Source of the DNA: Nitrosopumilus sp. b1
GTDB taxonomy: Archaea > Thermoproteota > Nitrososphaeria > Nitrososphaerales > Nitrosopumilaceae
Direction of reading: 5' to 3'
Length of the DNA stretch: 64,000 nucleotides
Assembly: GCF_014078545.1 (NCBI RefSeq)
Contig: NZ_MU078717.1
Coordinates: 1-64,000, forward strand
This document shows, one piece after another, positions 56,962 to 64,000 of this stretch (positions within the stretch are counted from its first letter, which is position 1; each line of letters begins with the position of its first letter). The notes under the pieces were generated by a model. It worked only from the letters and a program-made list of their open reading frames with translations, had not been told where the DNA came from and did not search any database. A program made the translations under genes and the position numbers.

Positions 56962-57417
56962 TTGCACCGCTTTGATGAACTTGACATGAAATTACTCTTT
57001 GAGTTAACAAAGGACGGTTCAATCTCTGTTCCTAATCTTTCAAAGAAGCTCAACATCAATGCATCTGTTCTATACAGCAGAATCAAGCGCTTGATGAAAA
57101 AGAAGCTTATCAAAAAATTCACCATAGTAATTGATGACACTCTCTTGGGATTTGGAGTAAAGGCATCAGTTGGCATAAATCGTGATCCAAAACTAAAGGA
57201 GAGCATTCACAAGCAGCTCATGGAGATTCCAGATGTTGCATCTATCTCTGAAGTCACAGGCAGATTTGATATAATGATTCGAGTGTTTGCTGAAAACCTA
57301 GAGGCACTTCATACTGTCGTTATCGAAAAGATTGGTAAGATTGATGGAATTCAGGGAACTGAGACATTTGTTGAATTACAAAAAACTGAAAAAGACCCTG
57401 TATACCTGATAAAATAA
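56962..57417 (+). CDS. Lrp/AsnC family transcriptional regulator
   Basis: A 151-residue Lrp-type protein: helix-turn-helix (DELDMKLLFELTKDGSISVPNLSKKLNINASVLYSRIKRLMKKKLIKKFTIVID) and a RAM effector domain (IPDVASISEVTGRFDIMIRVFAENLEALHTVV). The start is TTG 56962, after a TATA-like TTTATTAAC (56929-56937). It is inserted on the opposite strand between rpl11 and rpl1 of an otherwise conserved operon, and its stop abuts that of rpl11. Confidence 0.9.
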   Translation: MHRFDELDMKLLFELTKDGSISVPNLSKKLNINASVLYSRIKRLMKKKLIKKFTIVIDDTLLGFGVKASVGINRDPKLKESIHKQLMEIPDVASISEVTGRFDIMIRVFAENLEALHTVVIEKIGKIDGIQGTETFVELQKTEKDPVYLIK

Positions 57418-57900
57418 CTATTGGAACTTTGCGTCCCATTTACCCTCATTAATCTCTGCAGTAATCTCTTTTGGAGATTTTCCTTCTACCTTGATTCCCA
57501 GGCTTCTGCAGGTACCAATGATGGTCTTTGCAACTGATTTGATTGATGTAGCATATGACGTCTCTAGTTTTGTCTTAGCTACCTTGATTACGGCATCCAT
57601 TGGAATATCTCCAGCAAATTCAGTATTTGGAGTGCCGGAGCCTTTTTGGACTCCTGCTTCTTTCATGATTAATGCTGCAGCAGATGGGATGCCTATCTCA
57701 ATTTCATACTTTTTGGTATCTGGATAAACTGAAACTGTAACTGGAACTTTCATTCCATCAAAGTCTTTTGTCTTTTCATTAATGGCATTGATGACTTCCA
57801 TGATGTTTACGCCCATTGGACCAAGTGCTGGACCTAATGGAGGACCTGCTGATGCTTGTCCGCCTGTAACAAGTGATGAAATTTTTTGTGCTTCTGCCAT
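57418..57900 (-). CDS. rpl11: Large ribosomal subunit protein uL11
   Basis: A 160-residue L11. SSLVTGGQASAGPPLGPALGPMGVNIMEVINAIN is the RNA/antibiotic-site segment and TIIGTCRSLGIKVEG the C-terminal rRNA-binding domain. It lies 34 bp downstream of nusG/spt5 on the same strand, part of the secE-nusG-L11 unit. Confidence 0.97.
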   Translation of the reverse strand: MAEAQKISSLVTGGQASAGPPLGPALGPMGVNIMEVINAINEKTKDFDGMKVPVTVSVYPDTKKYEIEIGIPSAAALIMKEAGVQKGSGTPNTEFAGDIPMDAVIKVAKTKLETSYATSIKSVAKTIIGTCRSLGIKVEGKSPKEITAEINEGKWDAKFQ

Positions 57901-57934
57901 GTTGATTACCTCATTTATGAAAATTTAATCCTTG

Positions 57935-58390
57935 CTAACTGGTTGAAATCTTGAGATAGTTAGCATCGACTGTAACTGGAAGTTGATATGATGCATCTAG
58001 TAACACTACCGTTGCCTCTTCCTTTTCATGGTCAATTCTGGTGATTGTGGCCTTCATTCCCTTAAATGGTCCACCAGTGATCTCAACTGTGTTGTCTACT
58101 GCAAGTTGTGTCACAGTTGATTTCTTTACCAAGTATCCTTCAATATCTTTAAACTCTAATTCCCCACGAAGCTGACCTCTGATGTGTCGGACTCCCTCAA
58201 TTGCTGCAAATGCAGTGTTTGGGTCTAGTGCTTCAATTACAACATATCCCTTGAGATTATCAACAAGTAATACTGACTGGATGTTGATTTTTCCCATCTT
58301 AGCTCTCGCTTCCATAAGGTTCATGACAACTTTTTCCTGTCCGCCAGTTGTCCTAATTGCAAAGAGATGAGATTTTACTTCTTGAGACAA
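57935..58390 (-). CDS. spt5: Transcription elongation factor Spt5/NusG
   Basis: A 151-residue archaeal Spt5: NGN domain (LFAIRTTGGQEKVVMNLMEARAKM … GYVVIEALDPNTAFAAIEGVRHIRGQL) and KOW domain (VEITGGPFKGMKATITRIDHEKEEATVVL). It starts at TTG 58390, two bases after the secE stop. It binds the RNA polymerase clamp to promote processivity and may couple transcription to translation. Confidence 0.95.
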   Translation of the reverse strand: MSQEVKSHLFAIRTTGGQEKVVMNLMEARAKMGKINIQSVLLVDNLKGYVVIEALDPNTAFAAIEGVRHIRGQLRGELEFKDIEGYLVKKSTVTQLAVDNTVEITGGPFKGMKATITRIDHEKEEATVVLLDASYQLPVTVDANYLKISTS

Positions 58391-58392
58391 TT

Positions 58393-58566
58393 TTATCCTT
58401 CTAATGTAAAAACTGAAAATACAAACTGAATTATAAATCCAATCGTGCCGACGCCGCCAATTCCAAGTAGCACTAGTCGCAGATGCTGCATATAGTCATC
58501 TTTGTCTGATTTTCTGGTAATTTTCATGGTGTTTACCATGTTCTTCAGAGTCTGCTTGGGGTTCAT
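58393..58566 (-). CDS. secE: Preprotein translocase subunit SecE (Sec61-gamma)
   Basis: A 57-residue protein, short for an automatic call but clearly placed. An amphipathic N-terminus (MNPKQTLKNMVNTMKITRKS) with the typical DKDDYMQHLRL segment is followed by one membrane helix (LVLLGIGGVGTIGFIIQFVF). The position immediately before nusG/spt5 and rpl11 is the universal secE location. A TATA-like AGATATAAAG on the minus strand (58590-58599) is about 25 nt upstream of ATG 58566. It is the membrane clamp of the SecYEG translocon. Confidence 0.9.
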   Translation of the reverse strand: MNPKQTLKNMVNTMKITRKSDKDDYMQHLRLVLLGIGGVGTIGFIIQFVFSVFTLEG

Positions 58567-58604
58567 TGCCTGAAATTAATAAGGTGTCTTTATATCTTTT
58601 ATCT

Positions 58605-59381
58605 GTGGATTTACTCGTAGCCTACCAAGACGACCCAGCAGGTCACAATATGGCCAAATTCATATCAAAGGATATGAAAAAAGAGGGCGACATTTTTCGT
58701 GGCAAAAAATACGATTTATTGATAATTCCAACTCCAGCAATTTCATCTGATTGGCTAGAAGAAAAATATCATTACGACGGGTTTGTCTTTTTATCAAAAC
58801 ATGCAGCAGAATCAGGAGTTTTGGCACTCACCTGTCACAGTACAGGAAATTTTTCTGATGCAATGTTTGGGGGAAATGATCGCCAAGTCGCAGTACCATA
58901 TCCAAACATACAAAAAAAATATCTACAAACTTTGGCAAAAAACCAAAATTCATTTTCAGAGTTTGATATCACAATAGAGGCAACCCATCATGGGCCCACT
59001 GCTTTATCAAAACCTACAATCTTTATCGAGATTGGAACCACTGAAAAACAGTGGACAGACCAGAATCTATGCAATAGGGTAGCAAGTCTAGTCAAAGAAA
59101 CACTAGAATCTGAAATCCCAAGATATCCTGTGGCAATCTGTTTTGGCGGAACTCATTATCCATCAAAATTCACAAAAGAGCTTTTGGAGGGAAAACATGC
59201 ACTAGGGACTGTCATTCCAAAGCATGGCTTGGATGCACTGGATGAGGAATTATTCAATCATATTCTTTCTCAAAACAAGGGCGCAGAGGCTGCATTACTT
59301 GATTGGGGAGGACTGGGTCAAAACAAACAAAAGGTTATGGATTTCCTAAAGGCAACTGATCTTGAGGTCATAAAACTTTGA
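58605..59381 (+). CDS. dtdA: D-aminoacyl-tRNA deacylase (DTD2/GEK1 type)
   Basis: An archaeal DTD2 that removes D-amino acids from tRNA. Conserved elements are AYQDDPAGHNMAKF at the N-terminus, LTCHSTGNFSDAMFGG, ITIEATHHGPTALSKPTIFIEIG and ICFGGTHYPSKFT. The frame is open from TTG 58566 (271 aa). GTG 58605 (258 aa) is preferred because the family starts at this beta strand and an AATTAATAAG box is ~25 nt upstream. It is translationally coupled (TTGA overlap) to the next gene. Confidence 0.9.
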   Translation: MDLLVAYQDDPAGHNMAKFISKDMKKEGDIFRGKKYDLLIIPTPAISSDWLEEKYHYDGFVFLSKHAAESGVLALTCHSTGNFSDAMFGGNDRQVAVPYPNIQKKYLQTLAKNQNSFSEFDITIEATHHGPTALSKPTIFIEIGTTEKQWTDQNLCNRVASLVKETLESEIPRYPVAICFGGTHYPSKFTKELLEGKHALGTVIPKHGLDALDEELFNHILSQNKGAEAALLDWGGLGQNKQKVMDFLKATDLEVIKL

Positions 59382-59677
59382 ATCTTGAAAATCGAGTTTA
59401 CAAGAAATTGTTAGAGGTTCCAGAGGGAAAGGTCACAACTTATGGTGAGCTAGCAAAAGCAGTTGGTCTAAAAAATGGACAACGTGTAATTGGCAGAATT
59501 ATGAACAAGAATCCTTACCCTGTAATTGTTCCATGTCATCGAGTCATAAAATCAGATGGCAAGATTGGCGGATATGCATATGGAGAGGATGTAAAAAATG
59601 CGATGCTATCAAAAGAAGGAATCACAATTAGAAAGGGAAAGATTCAGGAATTAGAAAAAACAATACACAGATTCTAG
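59378..59677 (+). CDS. ogt: Methylated-DNA--protein-cysteine S-methyltransferase
   Basis: A 99-residue protein consisting only of the active-site domain: VPEGKVTTYGELAKAVGLKNGQRVIGRIMNKNPYPVIVPCHRVIKSDGKIGGYAYG, with the acceptor cysteine in PCHRV, the RVIGRIM recognition-helix region (arginine finger) and the asparagine hinge. It repairs O6-alkylguanine by suicide transfer. It may instead be an alkyltransferase-like protein only if the cysteine were absent, and it is present. It starts at TTG overlapping the DTD2 stop. Its stop overlaps that of rpl19e (CTAG). Confidence 0.92.
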   Translation: MNLENRVYKKLLEVPEGKVTTYGELAKAVGLKNGQRVIGRIMNKNPYPVIVPCHRVIKSDGKIGGYAYGEDVKNAMLSKEGITIRKGKIQELEKTIHRF

Positions 59678-60129
59678 TTGTTTCGTTTTTCTATTGCTTC
59701 ATTGATTAGCAATCTAAGGTGAGCCTTGTTTCTGACTGTGGCACCACCAATCTTTTTGTACAATTCCTTAAACTCTGGATTTGTAATCTCTTTTCTGTCC
59801 TTTGCAACTTTGAGTATGTATCGCAATGCGCGGACATTTTTAACATAAACTTCTTTTTTGCCAACTCGTGCACCCATTCGTCCTTTCTTGGAACCTGCCT
59901 TTGCTCCTCTCTTCTTTTTCTGTAGTGCCTTAAATTGAGCACGACCACGGGATGTTCCCTTGAATGACTTTATCTTGATTGTATTGGCAGTAATCAAGCT
60001 GCGAATGTTCTCTCTTGTAATTGCATCTGCAATGTCATCTAGATGATCAGAATCAAAGCGAATTCTATGGATTCCGACTCCAGTCATTCTGGAGACGAGT
60101 CTCTTTTTTGCTCTAAGATTTATTGGCAC
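59674..60129 (-). CDS. rpl19e: Large ribosomal subunit protein eL19
   Basis: A 151-residue L19e (NLRAKKRLVSRMTGVGIHRIRFD … RGRAQFKALQKKKRGAKAGSKKGRMGARVGKKEVYVKNVRALRYILK). Starts at GTG 60129 inside the 3' end of rpl32e (17-bp overlap), the usual L32e-L19e archaeal pair. Confidence 0.96.
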   Translation of the reverse strand: MPINLRAKKRLVSRMTGVGIHRIRFDSDHLDDIADAITRENIRSLITANTIKIKSFKGTSRGRAQFKALQKKKRGAKAGSKKGRMGARVGKKEVYVKNVRALRYILKVAKDRKEITNPEFKELYKKIGGATVRNKAHLRLLINEAIEKRNN

Positions 60130-60517
60130 CAGCTGACACCCTTGCGTTGAAAACTTTGAATTTCTTTTCTAATGCTTTTACCATGATCTCTTTTCTCTTT
60201 TTTGTTCCAACACCATGACCAATTCTTAGGCCATCAGTCTTTGGATTCAAATTTTCTAAATCTGCAATATTGAAAACTAAATTATCTGTAAATCCAGATG
60301 GATGTAATCCTCGTGATTCTTTTGGAGCTCCATATCCTACTTTAACAAGTCCAGGTCTGCCTCTGCCCTTTTGTTTTCTCTGATGATTGTCGATTCCTTT
60401 TGGTTTTCTCCAAGATGTCTCTAATCTCTTGTATCTCCAGCTCTCTCCTCTTCTAAATGCTGGTCTGCCCTCGACAATCTTTTGTCTTACTTCGAGCTTC
60501 TCTTTGTTGATCGGCAT
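60113..60517 (-). CDS. rpl32e: Large ribosomal subunit protein eL32
   Basis: A 134-residue L32e (PAFRRGESWRYKRLETSWRKPKGIDNHQRKQKGRGRPGLVKVGYGAPKESRGLHPSG) with basic globular core. A TATA-like element on the minus strand (CTATTTATTTAAAA, about 60537-60550) gives a leaderless start. The wider spc-type ribosomal cluster that usually surrounds L32e-L19e is absent here. Confidence 0.95.
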   Translation of the reverse strand: MPINKEKLEVRQKIVEGRPAFRRGESWRYKRLETSWRKPKGIDNHQRKQKGRGRPGLVKVGYGAPKESRGLHPSGFTDNLVFNIADLENLNPKTDGLRIGHGVGTKKRKEIMVKALEKKFKVFNARVSAGANKS

Positions 60518-60660
60518 GAGATGACTCTTGAAATTTTAAATAAATAGGTATCTCAAGGTCTCTTCTTCGGATTTTTTCTCATCGGAAAGAGATAATAAGG
60601 AAATTTGGGGCGGATCGATTTATCTATGATTATTTTGGCTGTAACTCTAGATGACCTATT

Positions 60661-60666
60661 GGAGGT
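60661..60666 (+). promoter_or_regulatory. Strong Shine-Dalgarno site of pckA
   Basis: GGAGGT ends 6 nt before ATG 60673. A TATA-like GATTTATCTATG lies at 60619-60630, so this transcript carries a leader of roughly 20 nt or more, unlike most single genes in the window. Confidence 0.6.
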
Positions 60667-60672
60667 CTTTGG

Positions 60673-62277
60673 ATGACTGAGCAGGCCAAGATAACCACTG
60701 AATTTATGAATCAAATTCAGTCTTTTGGAATTTCACCTTCCAAAGTCCACAGAAATCTGTCTGTCGAGCAGCTAATCGATACTGCAGTCAAGAAAAATGA
60801 GGGTATAGTAACTGCATCTGGCTCACTTTCGGTAAAGACAGGCAAGTACACTGGACGTTCTCCTGATGATAGATTCATTGTTTATGATGATGTGACTCAT
60901 GATACCGTAGACTGGGGAAAGATCAACCACCAATTTCCGGTAGGCAAGTTTGATAAGATTTTTGAGAAGATGAAAAAATTTGTGGAAGGAAAGGAGCTTT
61001 ACGTCTTTGATGGATTTGTTGGCGCAGACAAAGAGAACCGATTGGCAATCAGAGTAATAAATGACCATGCATGGCAAAACCTCTTTGCAAGGCAACTCTT
61101 CATTAGGCCTTCTGCAGCAGAGCTTTCAGAACACAAGCCAGACTTTACAGTAATGTGCATAAACGAATTTGAGGCGTTACCCGAAGTCGATGGAACAAAC
61201 TCTAATGTTTTCATTCTAATTGACTTGACAAAAAAAATTGTACTCATTGGTGGAACTAGCTATGCAGGTGAGATGAAAAAATCGATGTTTTCAGTAATGA
61301 ACTTTCTTTTGCCATCAAAAGGAGTTTTCCCAATGCACTGTTCTGCAAACATTGGCAAGAGCGGAGACACTGCACTCTTCTTTGGACTATCTGGTACAGG
61401 AAAGACAACTCTATCTGCAGATCCTGACCGAATGTTAATTGGTGATGATGAGCATGGTTGGTCAGATAAGGGTGCGTTTAACTTTGAAGGTGGATGCTAT
61501 GCAAAATGCATCAATCTAAGTCAAGAGGCAGAACCACAAATTTGGAATGCAATAAAGTCTGGCGTAGTTTTAGAAAATGTTGTAATAAACAAAGAGACGC
61601 TTCAACCTGACTTTGATGATAACACACTAACTGAAAACACACGAGCTGCATATCCGCTTGATTACATTCCAGGCGCTGTGATTCCAAGTGTTGGAACACA
61701 TCCAAAGGTAATTGTATTTCTTACAGCAGATGCACTAGGTGTCTTACCACCAGTATCTCGATTAACTAAGGAAGGCGCAATGTATCACTTTATGTCAGGA
61801 TACACTAGTAAATTAGCAGGAACTGAGCGAGGAATCAAGGAACCAAAGGCAGTATTCTCTGAATGCTTTGGGGCACCATTCATGCCAAGACCCGCTTCTG
61901 TATATGCAAAGATGCTTGGAGAGAAGATCAAGAAACACAACACTGTGGTGTATCTTATCAATACTGGCTGGTCAGGCGGCCCATATGGCGTAGGAAAACG
62001 TGTGAAAATAAAGTATAGTCGTGCTATGGTAACTGCTGCAATCAATGGTTCACTTGATATTGTAAAGTATCGACACGATGATTTCTTTAACCTTGATGTT
62101 CCGACTGAATGTCCTGATGTTCCCTCTGAGATACTTGATCCAAAACATACTTGGGAGGATAAAGACTCGTATGACCTATCTGCAAAAAAACTTGCATCCA
62201 TGTTTGTTGATAACTTTAAGAAATTCAAAAATGTCTCACCTGAGATCCTAAATGCAGGACCAAAGGTATCCTACTGA
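60673..62277 (+). CDS. pckA: Phosphoenolpyruvate carboxykinase (ATP)
   Basis: A 534-residue ATP-dependent PEPCK converting oxaloacetate to PEP for gluconeogenesis. YTGRSPDDRFIV, the kinase loop FFGLSGTGKTTLSADPDR (P-loop, about residues 236-253), LIGDDEHGWSDKGAFNFEGGCYAKCI and the C-terminal NTGWSGGPYGVGKR are diagnostic of the ATP type rather than the GTP type found in some archaea. It links the fixed-carbon pool (see mdh) to sugar synthesis. Confidence 0.97.
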   Translation: MTEQAKITTEFMNQIQSFGISPSKVHRNLSVEQLIDTAVKKNEGIVTASGSLSVKTGKYTGRSPDDRFIVYDDVTHDTVDWGKINHQFPVGKFDKIFEKMKKFVEGKELYVFDGFVGADKENRLAIRVINDHAWQNLFARQLFIRPSAAELSEHKPDFTVMCINEFEALPEVDGTNSNVFILIDLTKKIVLIGGTSYAGEMKKSMFSVMNFLLPSKGVFPMHCSANIGKSGDTALFFGLSGTGKTTLSADPDRMLIGDDEHGWSDKGAFNFEGGCYAKCINLSQEAEPQIWNAIKSGVVLENVVINKETLQPDFDDNTLTENTRAAYPLDYIPGAVIPSVGTHPKVIVFLTADALGVLPPVSRLTKEGAMYHFMSGYTSKLAGTERGIKEPKAVFSECFGAPFMPRPASVYAKMLGEKIKKHNTVVYLINTGWSGGPYGVGKRVKIKYSRAMVTAAINGSLDIVKYRHDDFFNLDVPTECPDVPSEILDPKHTWEDKDSYDLSAKKLASMFVDNFKKFKNVSPEILNAGPKVSY

Positions 62278-62415
62278 AATTTGGATAATTAATCAAATAT
62301 TTTTTCCACGTGGTTTATGCGTCTGTCAAATCTCACCGAACTTCATCCTCCTAGAATTGAGATTTGGCATGACGAGGTGAAAAATATTAAAAACTCAAAT
62401 AATGTAAGGTTAACC

Positions 62416-62556
62416 ATGATGACCTCGCCCCCTGACCCAAAACTCGGTGATGAGATCTGCCCTATCTGTAAAAAGGCAAAGAGCAAGCATACTCCAGAAG
62501 AGATGCTATCTTGCTCTAGAAAATTAATCGAATCTAAAAATTCTGAAGATGTTTAA
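62416..62556 (+). CDS. 46-residue zinc-ribbon-like protein
   Basis: The frame is open from 62317. However, AAATATTAAAAAC at 62383-62394 is at leaderless distance from ATG 62416 (or 62419), giving MMTSPPDPKLGDEICPICKKAKSK… with Cys15/Cys18 and Cys33 as possible metal ligands plus His25. The function is unknown. The stop overlaps the histidine kinase stop by TTAA. Confidence 0.55.
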   Translation: MMTSPPDPKLGDEICPICKKAKSKHTPEEMLSCSRKLIESKNSEDV

Positions 62557-64000
62557 TTCTTTTCTGATATCTTAATCCCAAATGGCAGTGTTATGGTAAA
62601 TCTAGTTGGATTATTGCTCACTGATATTGTACCGCCGTGTTTCTCGATGATATTTTTACAGCTTGCAAGACCTAGTCCGGTGCCTGTCTGTTTTGTAGTA
62701 AATAGCGGCTCAAATATCTTATCCATATTTTCTTGTGTAATTCCCTTTCCAGAATCTTGAATGGTGATTTTTACATTGTTGCTATCCTTTTCAAAATTGA
62801 CACTTACCTCGCCTTCTTGTCCTACTGCGTGTAAGGCATTTTGAATTAGATTTGAAAATACGGCTTGAATCTGAACGGTATCTACAGAAATCAAAACACC
62901 CGAGTTTGGAAGACACAATTTGACATCTGGTGGAATATCAAATGATGACACTGACAGATTTAGTAGATCAAGCAAGTCAGCCTCTTCTCTTTTGATATCT
63001 CTGTTCCTAACAAAATCAAGTACTTCTGTAATCTGCCTTTCCATGCGCTCAACTGCCCTATTCATCATGGCAAATTGCCTCTTTTCGTGCTCAGATAAAA
63101 CATCTCTCCTTGTATATTCCATTAATTCAAGTGAATTCTTTACAACACTCAGGGGATTTCGTAAATCATGTGCAATTCTGGATGCTAATTCACCAATTGC
63201 AGCAAATCTTGTTTCATTGAGAAGTTTAATTTTATTTTCTCGTAATGTATTTTCCATCGTTTGAATATCTTTTGATAATTGACCGATTTCATCATTGCCA
63301 GTTATTGCCACTCTAGTTGTAAACTCTCCATCAGCAATCTCTTTTGTAGCATTAGAGAGTTTTCGAATTCTTTGAGTAAATGTCTTTGAGAAAAAAACGG
63401 AGCCAATTATGGTTGCTATTATTACAACAGCAAGTGAGACCAATGTCATGTCCCTAATGCTATAAATCGTTGAAAATGCTTCATCTCTGTCAATCTTTAC
63501 GGCCAAACCCCAATCAGTTGACTCGATATATCTTGTTGCAGCAAGAACTGACTCTCCGCGATAATCAACAGTGAATAGATGAGTATCCTCATTTTTCATT
63601 AGTGCTTGAGTTATCGGTACTTCGATCTGTTCTTTTTGAATCACTCTGTTTGTGATGGCATTCTCATCAAATCGCAGTGTTGTGATAAACATCGCATCTC
63701 CGTTATTATCTCTCATTGCAAGAAATGTCTCACCCGTATCTCCTAATGCAGTATAGTCTGATGAAATTTCAAGTATTGTTCTTGGGTCAACTTTGATAGC
63801 TAAAACTCCTATGGTACTGCCATTCAAAATTAAAGGACCCGAAATGCAAATCTCTGGAGAGTTATCTAAAATGTTAGTACCAAATGTCAAAGTATTTTTT
63901 GTATATCCATCAACAAACATTTTTTCTGCAGACATTATTTTTCCCAAAACTGTTTCTTCAGTAGAAAAGATCACCTCGCCGGATGAATTAATTATAAAAA
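62553..64000 (-). CDS. Sensor histidine kinase with extracellular Cache-like domain (partial, N-terminus beyond window)
   Basis: The frame stays open to the right edge (…IINSSGEVIFSTEE precedes the first possible internal start), so the N-terminus is missing. Visible order: dCache-type sensor (GPLILNGSTIGVLAIKVD, DTGETFLAMRDNNGDAMF, STDWGLAVKIDRDEAF), a membrane helix (VSLAVVIIATIIGSVFF), HAMP (ITGNDEIGQLSKDIQTMENTL), HisKA with the phospho-acceptor in RIAHDLRNPLSVVKNS, and HATPase_c (FSNLIQNALHAVGQ; DSGKGITQENMDKIFEPLFTTK; GTGLGLASCK). It senses an external small molecule. The cognate regulator is not in the window. Confidence 0.93.
   Translation of the reverse strand, partial: FIINSSGEVIFSTEETVLGKIMSAEKMFVDGYTKNTLTFGTNILDNSPEICISGPLILNGSTIGVLAIKVDPRTILEISSDYTALGDTGETFLAMRDNNGDAMFITTLRFDENAITNRVIQKEQIEVPITQALMKNEDTHLFTVDYRGESVLAATRYIESTDWGLAVKIDRDEAFSTIYSIRDMTLVSLAVVIIATIIGSVFFSKTFTQRIRKLSNATKEIADGEFTTRVAITGNDEIGQLSKDIQTMENTLRENKIKLLNETRFAAIGELASRIAHDLRNPLSVVKNSLELMEYTRRDVLSEHEKRQFAMMNRAVERMERQITEVLDFVRNRDIKREEADLLDLLNLSVSSFDIPPDVKLCLPNSGVLISVDTVQIQAVFSNLIQNALHAVGQEGEVSVNFEKDSNNVKITIQDSGKGITQENMDKIFEPLFTTKQTGTGLGLASCKNIIEKHGGTISVSNNPTRFTITLPFGIKISEKN

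Noticed and set aside
62317-62415. Upstream extension of the small zinc-ribbon gene
   Set aside because: A TATA-like element at 62383-62394 lies within it, at the right distance from ATG 62416.

Overview
The window reads as a low-GC chromosomal segment from an ammonia-oxidising archaeon of the Nitrososphaerota (Thaumarchaeota), most likely a marine-type Nitrosopumilales. Five things support this. The RNA polymerase subunits A and B are both unsplit, and the ribosomal proteins are archaeal (L30e, L19e, L32e, P0-type L10, archaeal L12). There is a family of secreted proteins ending in the PEFG-CTERM sorting signal. A full urease locus lies beside two DUR3-like urea transporters. There is a predicted tRNA gene with two introns. 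Most genes have a TATA-like box about 25 nt before the start codon and no leader, and TTG and GTG starts are common. I see no insertion sequence, prophage, CRISPR array or rRNA. No stretch longer than about 255 bases lacks a gene.

Layout. 1-7.1 kb: a B12-dependent radical SAM enzyme, malate dehydrogenase, and the nickel-pincer cofactor genes larB (minus strand) and larC-larE-cysteine desulfurase (plus strand, overlapping). 7.1-10.9 kb: four tandem genes for secreted PEFG-CTERM proteins whose 3' ends are nearly identical in DNA. 11-23.2 kb: the classical archaeal information-processing run rpoH-rpoB-rpoA ... rpl30e-nusA-rps12-rps7, interrupted by two secreted-protein genes, then an intron-bearing tRNA-Gln. 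23.4-30.7 kb: a mosaic of small and poorly known genes (YkgJ-type metal-binding protein, rhodanese, geranylgeranyl-reductase-like flavoprotein, several small secreted proteins, Tag glycosylase, HD hydrolase, DUF1059, a 39-residue zinc miniprotein and a striking 43-copy GYDKx repeat protein). 30.8-38.6 kb: leuS, alaS and a secreted beta-propeller protein. 38.7-42.1 kb: a cysteine-rich secreted protein, a VOC protein, a ParB-like protein and an Lrp-like regulator.

42.2-53.4 kb is the urea-nitrogen island. An SSS-type transporter carries a C-terminal universal-stress domain. The nickel chaperones ureD, ureG, ureF and ureE lie on the minus strand. A roughly 30-bp divergent promoter separates them from ureA-ureB-ureC on the plus strand. 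A second SSS urea transporter follows, translationally coupled to a double zinc-ribbon membrane protein, then a 25-residue membrane miniprotein and a stand-alone universal stress protein. Urea is presumably imported, hydrolysed by nickel urease, and the ammonia used for oxidation and assimilation. The lar genes are a second nickel-handling pathway in the same window.

53.5-60.5 kb: rpl12 alone on the plus strand, a TRIC-type channel, and secE-nusG-rpl11-(Lrp regulator)-rpl1-rpl10 on the minus strand. secE is a short gene of 57 residues. Then come D-aminoacyl-tRNA deacylase plus an O6-alkylguanine-DNA methyltransferase, and rpl32e-rpl19e. 60.6-64 kb: ATP-type PEP carboxykinase with a real Shine-Dalgarno leader, a small zinc-ribbon protein, and a sensor histidine kinase that runs off the right edge.
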